Assembly: GCF_018390735.1 (NCBI RefSeq)
Contig: NZ_JAHBCL010000004.1
Span: 1 to 64,000, forward strand
DNA length: 64,000 nt
Reading direction: 5' to 3'
Source of the DNA: Fusibacter paucivorans
GTDB lineage: Bacteria; Bacillota; Clostridia; Peptostreptococcales; Acidaminobacteraceae
Made by a program: the position numbers and the translations under genes
Notes under the pieces: generated by a model
The model's database searches: none
What the model was told of the DNA's origin: nothing
Seen by the model: the letters and a program-made list of their open reading frames with translations, nothing else
Shown here: positions 52,497 through 61,518 of the stretch, piece by piece
Numbering within the stretch: position 1 is the stretch's first letter
How the letters are laid out: every line of letters begins with the position of its first letter

Positions 52497-53374
52497 TAGT
52501 TTAACGATGCAATCATTGATGTCAGTTCATCGCGCGAAAACATGTATTTTCGATTGCAAAAGTGACAGACGAGTTCGGCTTGACCGTCTTCATCCAAAAT
52601 GGTCTGCAATTCTGACTGTCCAATACTTAAAAGTGCACCATGCATTTTATCAACACTGCAGTCGCATTGGTACTGAATCGGATAGGTTTCCAGCGCTTCC
52701 ATGCCGAGCCCCGCTAAAATCTGACTGGCGATCGCTTGAATGGACATGCCCATTTCAAATAAATCTGTCACCGATTTCACGCCTGCCAAATTGGCTTCAA
52801 GCTGTGAAACAGTCTCTTCTGATGCACCTGGAAGCAACTGAACAATAAAACCGCCGGCCTGCTGCACAAAGCCTTTGGAATTTAGCAGCACGCCAAGTCC
52901 TACCGCAGAGGGCATCTGTTCAGATGCGTAGAAATAGTTGGCAATATCTTCAGCAATTTCACCGGAGATAAGTTCGGTACGGCCAATGAATGGTTCTTTC
53001 ATCCCGATGTCTCTAATGACGACAACTTCGCCGCTTCTACCAAGCGCCCCGCCGACGTCGAGTTTGCCAACGTCATTGATATGCGTTTCGGCAAGCGGAT
53101 TAGAAATATAACCCTTTACATTACCATGACTATCCGCAACGGCGACAATAAGTTTCACTTCACCAGTTCCCTTAATTTGCAGGGTTATTTTCTCGTCATC
53201 AATTTTACTCATCATGCCCATCATGACGGCACCTGTCAGCGTTCGCCCTAATGCCGCACACGAAATCGGCGAGAGGTCATGTGTCGCACGTGCCTCTTCA
53301 ACGAGTGTTGTGGTATTGGCAATATAAATCCTAACTTCTCTCGCACTTGATACCGCTGTCATTAATTGACTCAT
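52496..53374 (-). CDS. hslO: Hsp33 redox-regulated chaperone
   Basis: 292 residues. The N-terminal Hsp33 fold (residues 1-~230) with GRTLTGAVMM and GYISNPLAETHINDVGKLDVG, and the C-terminal zinc centre made by Cys237-x-Cys239 (YQCDCS) and Cys270-x2-Cys273 (LVCHFCNRKY). Oxidation of the four cysteines activates its holdase function. The ATG at 53374 follows AGAGGAG and overlaps the stop of the methyltransferase gene by four bases; an upstream in-frame start at 53398 lies before the site. Confidence 0.96.
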   Translation of the reverse strand: MSQLMTAVSSAREVRIYIANTTTLVEEARATHDLSPISCAALGRTLTGAVMMGMMSKIDDEKITLQIKGTGEVKLIVAVADSHGNVKGYISNPLAETHINDVGKLDVGGALGRSGEVVVIRDIGMKEPFIGRTELISGEIAEDIANYFYASEQMPSAVGLGVLLNSKGFVQQAGGFIVQLLPGASEETVSQLEANLAGVKSVTDLFEMGMSIQAIASQILAGLGMEALETYPIQYQCDCSVDKMHGALLSIGQSELQTILDEDGQAELVCHFCNRKYMFSRDELTSMIASLN

Positions 53375-54123
53375 ACAATCTCCTCTTTTCTCTTGCATAT
53401 AAAACAGATGCGTTCAGATGCCGCATGAATTGGCTGGAACGTATCGCCGTCGACGATCTCTTGAACATCAAAATAGGGCATTAACTGTGTTTGAACGACC
53501 TCGTTTTCATAAGCGTATTGTTCATGATATTCTTCAATTCTTCGATAATTTCCGGAATCTTCTACAAATAGGGTTAATATAAACACTAGCCGTCTCTGCT
53601 CTTCGTCATAACTGTTTTCCCAAATATAGGCGCTGTTTTCAAAAGTCTCTGCAAAGGTCGCATCGCCAATCACTTTCGAAAATTTATAATGTGTACTGAG
53701 ATCAAAAATAAAGACGCCGCCGCTTTTAAGATGCGCATGCACCTTCTGAAACACTTGCGTCAACTCCCCTTCATCCTTTAAATAATTTAAACCGTCACAG
53801 GGTGCAATGACGGCATCGTATCGTTTATTCAGCTGCATTTCGAGCATATTCTGCTGAAAGAATTTCATTCTCACATTGGCTTCATTTGTTTTTTCACGTG
53901 CCATTGTCAGCATTTCATCAGAGAGATCAAGGCCATCCATTACAAGCCCCTTTTTAGAGAGCAATATGCTGATTGCCGCAGTGCCGCACCCAATTTCAAG
54001 GCCCGTGCGAACTTGGGTGCCATAATGTTTCATAAAAGCGTAGAATTTTTCTGCCCAGAGCTCATATGCGACATCATACTGCATGATGTCATAGACCGCT
54101 GCAAAACCAGCGTATGCTTTCAT
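53371..54123 (-). CDS. class I SAM-dependent methyltransferase
   Basis: 250 residues. SAM-binding motif I LEIGCGTAAISILLSKKG (about 42-59), motif II DGLDLSDEMLTMA and the acidic DAVIAPCDGLNYLKDEGEL and GGVFIFDLSTHYKF motifs. Resembles the YodH/YqeM-type methyltransferases of Bacillota; the substrate is not deducible. Overlaps hslO by four bases at its end. AATGGAG site before the ATG. Gap of ~100 bases to the CPBP gene upstream on the same strand. Confidence 0.92.
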   Translation of the reverse strand: MKAYAGFAAVYDIMQYDVAYELWAEKFYAFMKHYGTQVRTGLEIGCGTAAISILLSKKGLVMDGLDLSDEMLTMAREKTNEANVRMKFFQQNMLEMQLNKRYDAVIAPCDGLNYLKDEGELTQVFQKVHAHLKSGGVFIFDLSTHYKFSKVIGDATFAETFENSAYIWENSYDEEQRRLVFILTLFVEDSGNYRRIEEYHEQYAYENEVVQTQLMPYFDVQEIVDGDTFQPIHAASERICFICKRKEEIV

Positions 54124-54222
54124 AGACTGTACTCCATTTCAAAGTATTTTAATATCAGATGCCAAAGGCTTTGCCAATCGCATTATAACACGATACATTG
54201 GGCTTACCATTTACAAACTGAA

Positions 54223-55320
54223 TTAGCCGTAAGCATAATAGATAATATATCCATAAAGGGTCAATGTCAATACCAGCGGTATCCATTCAAGGTGCGACAT
54301 ATGGAATCCCTTGCTGCGCCAGATCGGCGACGGCACAACCGCACCTAGTCGTTTTAATTGCGCCGCATCACTGACTCTCAGGTCATCAACTTCATGCCCC
54401 ACTTCTAATAAGTAAAGTTTTTCTGCTTCACTTTTTACAATACGATAGTGTCGACCATTTAAAACAACTTCGTTGTCAACTTCGAATTTTGGAAAATCCC
54501 GCTTTAAACTTTTTAGTAGGTAGTAAAGGCCAACACTTGTCAAAAGTGCCAGCACCGTATAAAAAAAGATAACGCCAACCAGCATCGCCGTCGAATCAAA
54601 AAGCACTTCCTGTGATGCCGCGACATCCGTTTCGGGCAAGAACGTATTAACCAGATATCCCATTGTCACGGCAATGCCGTTATTCATTGTATGTGCCAAC
54701 ACGCCTGCAAAAATACTGTCCGTAATCTGCACCATATATGCAAAGACAATCCCTAAAATAATGGGACCCAGCAAGTTTTGGGGATTAAAGTGAAAAATAC
54801 CGAACAAAAGACCACTAAAGATGGCGCCCCACTTGGTACCATAGGCCGTTTCGTATGCATTTAGCACCACACCGCGAAAAAGGCTTTCTTCGCAGATTCC
54901 TGCTGTAACGGCAATAATAAACATGAGCATGACGTATTCGTTGCTGCTGCTCGCTGTCGGCAGCCCCAATTCAAAAGCTTCGCTTAGATTTTCAATGATC
55001 CAAATAACGAGTAAATTCGCCACTGCAATTATCGGCAAAAGCATCACGGCAACGCCGACGATCTTTACGACAGCTTTAATCGGCAGCCGTTTGATACGAA
55101 AAACTTTTTTAACTGATTTGCCCGAAAAAACACTGTAGAGCAGCACTGGCGCAAGTATAATGCCGTATTCTGTTATGAGCAGCCCCGACAAGACACTTCT
55201 CGTCTGAACATATGCGCCAAGCGTCAAGAAGACGCCAGCCAAGATAATAAAGAGTGTATTGGCTTCAAGTACGGTATAATCTGAAGGTTTTCTGATCGGT
55301 TCTGTCGGTTCAATCATCAT
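54223..55320 (-). CDS. CPBP-family intramembrane glutamic endopeptidase
   Basis: 365 residues, about eight membrane segments. The Abi/CPBP motifs are intact: motif 1 EESLFRG (catalytic Glu pair and Arg), motif 2 FGIFHFNPQN (His), and motif 3 HTMNN. The C-terminal extracore (about 285-345) carries a short soluble segment (LNGRHYRIVKSEAEKLYLLE) before a final membrane helix, which is an unusual insertion. These proteases process membrane proteins or bacteriocins. The ATG shares one base with the stop of the M20 hydrolase gene; GGGAG lies nine bases earlier. Confidence 0.9.
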   Translation of the reverse strand: MMIEPTEPIRKPSDYTVLEANTLFIILAGVFLTLGAYVQTRSVLSGLLITEYGIILAPVLLYSVFSGKSVKKVFRIKRLPIKAVVKIVGVAVMLLPIIAVANLLVIWIIENLSEAFELGLPTASSSNEYVMLMFIIAVTAGICEESLFRGVVLNAYETAYGTKWGAIFSGLLFGIFHFNPQNLLGPIILGIVFAYMVQITDSIFAGVLAHTMNNGIAVTMGYLVNTFLPETDVAASQEVLFDSTAMLVGVIFFYTVLALLTSVGLYYLLKSLKRDFPKFEVDNEVVLNGRHYRIVKSEAEKLYLLEVGHEVDDLRVSDAAQLKRLGAVVPSPIWRSKGFHMSHLEWIPLVLTLTLYGYIIYYAYG

Positions 55321-56471
55321 TAGTCGAGACTCCCTCTATACTTTAACACTTCGATGTAGGTTCGGAGACCATGCTGCAATGCTTCATGATTAAAATTAAA
55401 TCGCGCATTGTGAAGCGGATAAATATGGCCGGACGCCTCATTATAGGTCCCGATAAAAAAGAAAAGTCCCGGTACCGCTTCCTGATAAAAAGAAAAATCT
55501 TCGCTGATCATCTGCGGTTCCAGAAAGACAAACGCCTCTGCACCAAAATGTGCGACAAAAGCATCATACAGATTCTGGTCATTGATCACCGGCGGGTACA
55601 TATCTCTAAACATCGTTTCAATTTTAATATCATAAGCCTTTTCAATGCCGTCGAGATAGGCCCTAATACGAGACTTAATGTGACCGTGTACCCCTTTGTC
55701 AAATGCCCTTATCGTTCCCTCCAGCCTTGCATGTCCCGCAATAACATTGCGCCTTTCACCAGCAGAAAGCTTACCAACAGTGAGTACAGCAGGCTGAATA
55801 GGGCTAATATTACGGGCAATGATTGCTTGAAACGCACTGATGCATTCCCCGGCGACGACAATCGCATCAATGCCATCCTGCGGCATAGCACCATGTGCGC
55901 TCTTTGCATGGATATCCACATCAAACTCACCCGTCATGGCCATCATCGGTCCACAGGCAATGCCGATTTTTCCTTCGGGCACTGCGGGATACAGGTGAAT
56001 GCCATAAATCTCATCTACATGGTATTGTTTTAAATAGCCTGCTTTAACAATTTCCTCGGCGCCTCCCGGCCCCTCTTCAGCAGGCTGAAAGATAAGGACG
56101 ATATCATCTTTCAAATGAGACCGATGATCGCTCAGATAGCTCGCCAGTCCCAACAGCATTGCCATATGACCATCGTGGCCACAGGCGTGCATATACCCCT
56201 CATGCTGTGAATGAACCGAGTGAGAGCTCTTTTCGGTTACAGAAAGGCCATCAATATCCGCACGAAAGGCAATTGTCTTTTTCGCGTTTGTGCCTTTGAC
56301 AAATCCAATGACACCTGTTCCGAGAACACTTTCATATGGAATATTTAGAGCTTCAAGTGTTTCCTTTATGTAGGCAGATGTTTTGTATTCCTCAAACCCC
56401 GCTTCCGGCATTTGATGCAGTGAATTGCGATAAGCTGTCAACCGGTCAGCATATTTTTCATTTAATGTCAT
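55320..56471 (-). CDS. M20 family amidohydrolase, candidate N-acetyldiaminopimelate deacetylase
   Basis: 383 residues. Zinc-dependent amidohydrolase with HACGHDGHMAMLLG (bridging Asp and His), QPAEEGPGGAEEI (catalytic Glu), GIHLYP, AKSAHGAMPQDGIDAI and the C-terminal EDFSFYQE. It belongs to the hippurate/N-acyl-amino-acid hydrolase branch, like YkuR (N-acetyldiaminopimelate deacetylase). The divergent asd-dapB-dapH genes make diaminopimelate by the acetyl route, which needs such a deacetylase, so this is a plausible candidate but not proven; other N-acyl substrates are possible. GAGGAG site before the ATG. First gene of a six-gene minus-strand cluster. Confidence 0.85.
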   Translation of the reverse strand: MTLNEKYADRLTAYRNSLHQMPEAGFEEYKTSAYIKETLEALNIPYESVLGTGVIGFVKGTNAKKTIAFRADIDGLSVTEKSSHSVHSQHEGYMHACGHDGHMAMLLGLASYLSDHRSHLKDDIVLIFQPAEEGPGGAEEIVKAGYLKQYHVDEIYGIHLYPAVPEGKIGIACGPMMAMTGEFDVDIHAKSAHGAMPQDGIDAIVVAGECISAFQAIIARNISPIQPAVLTVGKLSAGERRNVIAGHARLEGTIRAFDKGVHGHIKSRIRAYLDGIEKAYDIKIETMFRDMYPPVINDQNLYDAFVAHFGAEAFVFLEPQMISEDFSFYQEAVPGLFFFIGTYNEASGHIYPLHNARFNFNHEALQHGLRTYIEVLKYRGSLD

Positions 56472-56785
56472 ATAACGCTCCTCTGTAACACAGTCGTTGT
56501 TTTTAGGGACTTAACCGAATAATACCGTTAAAGCAAAAGCCTTAATGGTCATACAGTCTGTCAGCCCCATATAAAATTATTTATGAGCCAAGATTTATAT
56601 TTATACGATTTTAAATTCATCATAATTATTGACGGAAACTATTGGTAGTGTTAGTATATAAATAATTATTTGGCAGGTCGGAAAAAATATACGAATATGC
56701 TGAATTTTCAAGCATTTGATCGTCTTTTACCATTGTCATTATATTTTATAATATATACTGTCAGTATTCAAGTAGGGGGTAAACT
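56472..56785. other. divergent intergenic region with the asd promoter
   Basis: 314 bases between the M20 hydrolase and asd starts. For asd: TTGACG (56629-56634), 17-base spacer, TAGTAT (56652-56657), leaving a ~120-base leader with a small ATGCT/AGCAT hairpin. A second AT-rich promoter-like TATAAT lies near 56746-56752. For the leftward gene, TATTAT near 56525 is the best candidate. I find no lysine-riboswitch consensus. Confidence 0.55.
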
Positions 56786-57784
56786 ATGAAAAAAATTAAT
56801 TTAGCCGTCGTCGGCGCATCGGGGATGGTTGGCAGAACTTTTTTAAAAGTTCTAGAAGACCGCGATTTCCCGTTTGACAATCTCTATTGTTTTGCATCTA
56901 AACGTTCTGCTGGCCAAAAAGTAACTTGCAAGGGCAAAGAGTATACGATAGAAGAATTAACACCAGAATCGTTTGATCGCGATATTGATATCGCCCTATT
57001 TTCTGCCGGTGGCGACACCAGTAAAACTTTTGCACCGATTGCTGCTTCCAAAGGTGTTATCGTCGTTGACAACTCCAGTGCATGGCGTATGGACACAACG
57101 GTGCCGCTCGTCGTACCAGAAGTTAATCCGGAAGCACTTGCAGACCACAACAACATCATTGCCAATCCAAACTGTTCGACCATTCAGGCAGTGGTTGCAC
57201 TGAAGCCGCTATACGATGCTTATGGCATCAAGCGAATCGTCTATTCTACTTATCAAGCCGTTTCCGGTTCAGGTGTTAAAGGCTACAAAGATCTTGAGGA
57301 GGGTCTCAAGGGCAACGATCTCATGGCATGCTATCCGCATCCAATCGCAGGCAACTGCCTGCCGCATATAGACGTATTCCTAGAAAACGGCTATACCAAA
57401 GAAGAAATGAAAATGGTTAATGAAACACGCAAGATCTTAAACGATCAAAGTCTTAAAATAACGGCAACAACCGTTCGCGTTCCAGTCTTCTACAGCCACA
57501 GCGAATCCGTCAATGTCGAATTCGAAAAAGACTTTAAAGATATTGCAGAGATAAAAACATTGCTCGCCAATGCAAATGGTGTTATTTTGCAGGATGATCC
57601 GGAAAACAATGTCTACCCGCTTGCCAAAGAGGCAACTGGTACAGATCCGGTTTATGTCGGTCGCATTCGCAGAGATGAAAGTTTGGATTCTGGGATCAAT
57701 CTATGGGTCGTCGCCGATAACATTCGAAAAGGCGCTGCTACCAATGCCGTACAAATTGCGGAAACCCTTATTCAAAATATGTAA
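56786..57784 (+). CDS. asd: aspartate-semialdehyde dehydrogenase
   Basis: NADPH-dependent reduction of aspartyl phosphate to aspartate semialdehyde, a branch point to lysine/diaminopimelate, threonine and methionine. 332 residues. N-terminal VVGASGMVGRTFL, SAGGDTSK, and the catalytic Cys130 in NPNCSTIQ; then YSTYQAVSGSGVKG and the catalytic His region VRVPVFYSHSESV. GGGGG site before the ATG. Ends at its own terminator; dapB starts 220 bases further on. dapA is not next to it. Confidence 0.96.
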   Translation: MKKINLAVVGASGMVGRTFLKVLEDRDFPFDNLYCFASKRSAGQKVTCKGKEYTIEELTPESFDRDIDIALFSAGGDTSKTFAPIAASKGVIVVDNSSAWRMDTTVPLVVPEVNPEALADHNNIIANPNCSTIQAVVALKPLYDAYGIKRIVYSTYQAVSGSGVKGYKDLEEGLKGNDLMACYPHPIAGNCLPHIDVFLENGYTKEEMKMVNETRKILNDQSLKITATTVRVPVFYSHSESVNVEFEKDFKDIAEIKTLLANANGVILQDDPENNVYPLAKEATGTDPVYVGRIRRDESLDSGINLWVVADNIRKGAATNAVQIAETLIQNM

Positions 57785-57885
57785 CCAGCTGCATTCAAAA
57801 TATTGAATGACACATTCGCTGTCACCGAGATATGAATGAGACAATTTGAATCTTCGTTCACAGTTTAGCACATAGCAATAGCAAG

Positions 57886-57912
57886 GGCAGAGCACGCAAC
57901 TCTGCCTTTTTT
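57886..57912 (+). terminator. terminator of asd
   Basis: GGCAGAG-CACGCAA-CTCTGCC followed by six T. Confidence 0.92.
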
Positions 57913-57955
57913 CACATAATTAATCCGTCCATTATACACACCCGCTCTTTTCGTG

Positions 57956-57961
57956 TATAAT
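57956..57961 (+). promoter_or_regulatory. -10 element for dapB-dapH
   Basis: TATAAT 44 bases before dapB; the -35 region is not clear. It shows that dapB-dapH can be transcribed separately from asd. Confidence 0.55.
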
Positions 57962-58004
57962 AGGCGTAAATAATAACATAGAGAAAGAAAGAAGGAACGA
58001 AATT

Positions 58005-58760
58005 ATGAAGATTATACTCGCCGGTGCCAACGGTACAATGGGGAAACACGTTGCAACGCTCATCGATGCTTCAAATGAACATGAAATCGTCGCCGGTATT
58101 GATCAAAAGGAAAATCTCTACCATACTTTTCCCTACTATCAGCATATTGAAGAATTTAAAGGAGAAGCTGACTGCATCATCGACTTCTCGCATTATACGG
58201 TTGTCCCTTCTCTGGTTGCATACGCCTTGGCCCATACACTGCCGATTGTCGTCTGTACCACAGGGCTTTCTGATGAGACAGAAGCTTCCATTCTCGAAGC
58301 TTCAAAGCGTATTCCCGTTTTCAAATCAGGCAATATGTCACTTGGCATCAATCTGCTCTTAGCGCTCGTGAAAACATCTGCTAAAATGCTGGAAGACCAA
58401 TTTGATATTGAAATAATCGAAAAACATCATCATCGTAAAATTGATGCACCAAGTGGTACGGCAAAGATGATTGCCAATGGCATCAACAGTGCCCTAGAAA
58501 ATCCTAAACGTTTGGTATACGGGCGTGAAGGCAATCACTCCAAACGTCAAGATGATGAAATGACCATCCATGCCATTCGCGGCGGTACTATTGTCGGTGA
58601 ACACGAAGTCATTTTTGCCGGTCTCGATGAAGTCATCGAAATTAAACATACGGCATCATCGCGTACTGTCTTTGCCAAAGGTGCTATTACCGCTGCGGAT
58701 TATATATTTGGCAAGCCACACGGCCTCTATGATATGGATCATCTTATCTATAATCTGTAA
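58005..58760 (+). CDS. dapB: 4-hydroxy-tetrahydrodipicolinate reductase
   Basis: NAD(P)H-dependent reductase of the diaminopimelate pathway. 251 residues, normal. Nucleotide-binding GANGTMGKH (7-15) at the start; CTTGLSDE and the catalytic EKHHHRKIDAPSGTA motif with its His/Lys; RGGTIVGEHEVIFAG near the C-terminal part. AAGGAACG ribosome site. Forms an operon with dapH, 66 bases further on. Confidence 0.96.
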   Translation: MKIILAGANGTMGKHVATLIDASNEHEIVAGIDQKENLYHTFPYYQHIEEFKGEADCIIDFSHYTVVPSLVAYALAHTLPIVVCTTGLSDETEASILEASKRIPVFKSGNMSLGINLLLALVKTSAKMLEDQFDIEIIEKHHHRKIDAPSGTAKMIANGINSALENPKRLVYGREGNHSKRQDDEMTIHAIRGGTIVGEHEVIFAGLDEVIEIKHTASSRTVFAKGAITAADYIFGKPHGLYDMDHLIYNL

Positions 58761-58826
58761 TTTCTGCTGTATCAGCTAAACAGAGGCACTGACAATCAAA
58801 AGTATTTAAATTGAAAGGGAGATAAT

Positions 58827-59537
58827 ATGTCACAGAACTACGATTTAACAAATCCTTATGAAATTGCAAAATTCATTAAGGAATCCACCAAATCGACACC
58901 GGTAAAAGCATACGTTAAAGGGACACTGCCAAACAGCGATCAAATTAAAATTTTTGGGGAAGCGCCCTTTTATGTTTTATTCGGCGAAAACGATGCGGTC
59001 GAAGCTTTCTTAGACGCGAATAAAGCAACTGTTGAAATGTATGAAATTGAAAATGATCGCCGCAATTCAGCGATCCCGATGCTCGATATCAAAAAGATCA
59101 ACGCACGCATTGAACCGGGTGCGATTATTCGCGACCGCGTCAAAATTGGCGATTCTGCCGTCATTATGATGGGTGCTGTTATTAATATCGGTTCTGAGAT
59201 CGGCCCCGGCACGATGATTGATATGAATGCCGTCCTCGGTGCACGAGCAACCATTGGTGCAAACTGCCACATCGGTGCCGGCACAGTTGTTGCAGGCGTC
59301 CTCGAACCACCAAGTGCAACGCCGGTTATCGTTGAGGACGAAGTGCTCGTCGGCGCAAACTGCGTTCTGCTTGAAGGTGTTCGCATTGGCAAAGGCGCCG
59401 TTGTCGCCGCTGGTGCCGTTGTCACAAAAGATGTGCCCGAAGGCGCTGTCGTCGCCGGCAGCCCAGCGAAAATCATCAAGATGAAGGATGAGGGCACCGC
59501 TGAAAAAACACAGCTGTTGGATGATCTTCGGAAATAA
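58827..59537 (+). CDS. dapH: tetrahydrodipicolinate N-acetyltransferase
   Basis: 236 residues. N-terminal helical region (1-~80; [18 protein letters not shown] is typical of DapH) followed by a left-handed beta helix of hexapeptide repeats (about 90-220; [55 protein letters not shown]). It acetylates tetrahydrodipicolinate from acetyl-CoA, marking the acetylase variant of diaminopimelate synthesis used in many Bacillota. AAAGGGAG site before the ATG. Closes with the terminator at 59556-59596. The reverse-strand frames here are repeat shadows. Confidence 0.96.
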   Translation: MSQNYDLTNPYEIAKFIKESTKSTPVKAYVKGTLPNSDQIKIFGEAPFYVLFGENDAVEAFLDANKATVEMYEIENDRRNSAIPMLDIKKINARIEPGAIIRDRVKIGDSAVIMMGAVINIGSEIGPGTMIDMNAVLGARATIGANCHIGAGTVVAGVLEPPSATPVIVEDEVLVGANCVLLEGVRIGKGAVVAAGAVVTKDVPEGAVVAGSPAKIIKMKDEGTAEKTQLLDDLRK

Positions 59538-59553
59538 TCTACAATGATGCTTC

Positions 59554-59598
59554 AAAATCCCGAGTACTGCCATATGGCGCTACTCGGGATTTTTCTAT
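59554..59598. terminator. bidirectional terminator between dapH and the serine hydrolase gene
   Basis: AAATCCCGAGTACTGCC-ATAT-GGCGCTACTCGGGATTT with one bulge and T runs on both sides. Confidence 0.92.
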
Positions 59599-60581
59599 TC
59601 AATCACGTCAAGCATGGGCTCAATGACCTTTTTGATCAATGCGATTCGATCTTGCGCATTTGGCATGAAACTGGCCGTAATGGCTATAACCGATTTAGAC
59701 TTGACATTCACATAAATCACATTGCCGCCGTCGCCCATTGCTGCAAAACTGTTTTCATCAATGAGCCACCAAAGATATCCATAACCGATATCCCCCCACT
59801 GAGTACAACGGCTCTGTTCCCGCGTACTTTCGTCAATCCACGATGCTGAAACCAGTTGATCCCCTTGCCACAAGCCGCCGTCAAGGTAAAGCTGCCCAAT
59901 TTTCATCATATCCGACGGTGTTAGAAAGAGCCCCCAACTCGCCGTATTGATCCCTTGTGGATCTGCGACCCACCCCCTTGTCAGCTTGTCGTTCATTACG
60001 GCAATATGTTCTGCTTGGCTTCTCAGCGTAATATCCTTCGGGACATTGATGCCTAACGGCAAAAAGAGATGCTGATTGGCAAAATCCAAGATATGCTGCT
60101 TGGTCACATTTGTCAAAATACCCGATAATATCTGCGGACCACCAATCGCTGCATAATGAAATACGCCGATTGGCTTATGACCGCCCAGCAAATCAAGTGC
60201 TGCGTCGACGGGATTTTCGCAGGTAAAAAACTTTTCATAAGGCTCCGTTTCATATTTATAGGGCGCCGTCATCGTCAGCAAATGCCTTATCGTTATCTTT
60301 TGGATAGTTTCCTCGCCCGGCAAAACTTTGTAGTCTGGGAAGAAATCCAAAACGCGCTGGTCTATGCTTTGCAAATAACCTTTATCAATAGCAATGCCGA
60401 TTAATATTGAAAAGACACTTTTGGTTACCGATGCGACGTGGACTGCACTGTTAGCTTGATAACCGTCAGCATAGCCTTCGTATACCATTTGGCCGTCCTG
60501 TTGTATGATCATACCGGTTATATTTTCGTGGTCACGTTTTATCACTGATTCCAGTGCTTTTATGTGTTCTCGTTTTATCAT
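59595..60581 (-). CDS. serine hydrolase, class C beta-lactamase/esterase family
   Basis: 328 residues, no signal peptide visible so probably cytoplasmic. Catalytic SxxK tetrad Ser51-Val-Thr-Lys54 (HVASVTKSVFSIL); the second motif, usually YxN, appears as YAA (143-145, VFHYAAIGG), so the Asn/Ser position is changed; the third is in GDGGNVIYV. Family members include esterases, D-amino-acid amidases and lactamase-like enzymes; the activity here is unknown and lactam resistance is not implied. The ATG at 60581 follows AAAGGAGG; the frame extends ~30 codons further without support. Confidence 0.88.
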   Translation of the reverse strand: MIKREHIKALESVIKRDHENITGMIIQQDGQMVYEGYADGYQANSAVHVASVTKSVFSILIGIAIDKGYLQSIDQRVLDFFPDYKVLPGEETIQKITIRHLLTMTAPYKYETEPYEKFFTCENPVDAALDLLGGHKPIGVFHYAAIGGPQILSGILTNVTKQHILDFANQHLFLPLGINVPKDITLRSQAEHIAVMNDKLTRGWVADPQGINTASWGLFLTPSDMMKIGQLYLDGGLWQGDQLVSASWIDESTREQSRCTQWGDIGYGYLWWLIDENSFAAMGDGGNVIYVNVKSKSVIAITASFMPNAQDRIALIKKVIEPMLDVIE

Positions 60582-60787
60582 GCTTATTGCCTCCTTTAAA
60601 AAACATACTGGTAATTGCCGCCTCGAATCGATTCTCACGCACTTTTGCGCGATCTGTCTTTGCGATTTTACCACCGCAGAAACAGCAAGACTTTCGTCTG
60701 TATTTCATCTTAAAGGATATCCTGTAACAAAGCATATAATGATTAAAAATGATTTACAAGCACCATTTTAAAATAATTCTTTTCAAA

Positions 60788-60832
60788 CGCAAAAAGCCGA
60801 TCTTTAACAAATGTTAAACATCAGCTTTATAC
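60788..60832 (-). terminator. terminator of hpt
   Basis: On the minus strand AAAGCTGATGTTTAACA-TT-TGTTAAAGATCGGCTTT with small mismatches, then TTG; T tract is short. Confidence 0.6.
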
Positions 60833-60904
60833 GCTTAATTGATCCTATTAGATTTTTAACCAATACTTTGCATACGATTCATCAGTGATTGCAGTACAGA
60901 TGGA

Positions 60905-61435
60905 TCAGTCTACAAAGGCAAAAATATGATCGATATTTCTAAAGTAATCACCATAGTTCAAACCATAGCCTACAATAAATTTGTCTGGTATCTCAAAGCC
61001 CACATAATCTGGAATATAAGGTACTTTACGTCTTGAAGGCTTATCGAGCAATACACATGAACGAATGCTTTTAGGATTGCGCTTGCCTAAAATTTCAATG
61101 ACACCAGCCATCGTAATTGCAGAATCTGTAATATCATCGACGACCAGAACATCATACGCCGACAAGTCAACGTTAATATCTTGAACGATTTCGAGCCTGC
61201 CCGTTGACTCTTCACTGTGTCCATAGCTCGACGTCGTCATAAATTCAATCCTAAGCGGCAATTTGATTTGCCTGATTAAGTCAGCCGTGAATATAAAACT
61301 CCCCTTTAACAGGGAAATCACCAGTAGATTCTTGCCTTCATAGACACGTGTCAATTGCTGACCGAGCCCTCTCACCCGATGATCGATTTCCTCTTTTGAA
61401 AGCAAGACTTCTCTGCGCTTGTTTTCTATACTCAT
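60905..61435 (-). CDS. hpt: hypoxanthine phosphoribosyltransferase
   Basis: 176 residues. Purine salvage of hypoxanthine/guanine with PRPP. Flexible loop and PRPP-binding motif VLVVDDITDSAITM (about 103-116), where the usual Gly after DS is Ala; C-terminal nucleotide region FIVGYGLNYGDYFRN with the invariant Asp. Start ATG after TAGGAGG. A good promoter (61473-61501) lies directly upstream, inside the end of the short membrane ORF. tilS, the usual neighbour, is absent. Confidence 0.95.
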   Translation of the reverse strand: MSIENKRREVLLSKEEIDHRVRGLGQQLTRVYEGKNLLVISLLKGSFIFTADLIRQIKLPLRIEFMTTSSYGHSEESTGRLEIVQDINVDLSAYDVLVVDDITDSAITMAGVIEILGKRNPKSIRSCVLLDKPSRRKVPYIPDYVGFEIPDKFIVGYGLNYGDYFRNIDHIFAFVD

Positions 61436-61472
61436 GTTAACCTCCTACACATTTGCAATGTTGAATACTCCT

Positions 61473-61501
61473 ATTTTATCCCAAGTGGCCTCATTTTTCA
61501 A
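61473..61501 (-). promoter_or_regulatory. hpt promoter
   Basis: On the minus strand TTGAAA (61501-61496), 17-base spacer, TAAAAT (61478-61473). Confidence 0.75.
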
Positions 61502-61518
61502 CGATGAACACAGCCAGG

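Noticed and set aside
56472-56785. Lysine riboswitch before asd
   Set aside because: The known lysine-riboswitch core and long stems are not visible; only promoter elements and a small hairpin are.
58970-59573. Long reverse-strand frames (175 and 168 residues) opposite dapH
   Set aside because: dapH is repetitive (hexapeptide repeats), which creates long shadow frames; no ribosome site or recognisable domain.
59595-60581. Beta-lactamase resistance gene
   Set aside because: Only the SxxK motif is clear; the YxN motif is altered to YAA, there is no signal peptide, and the family mostly contains esterases and amidases.
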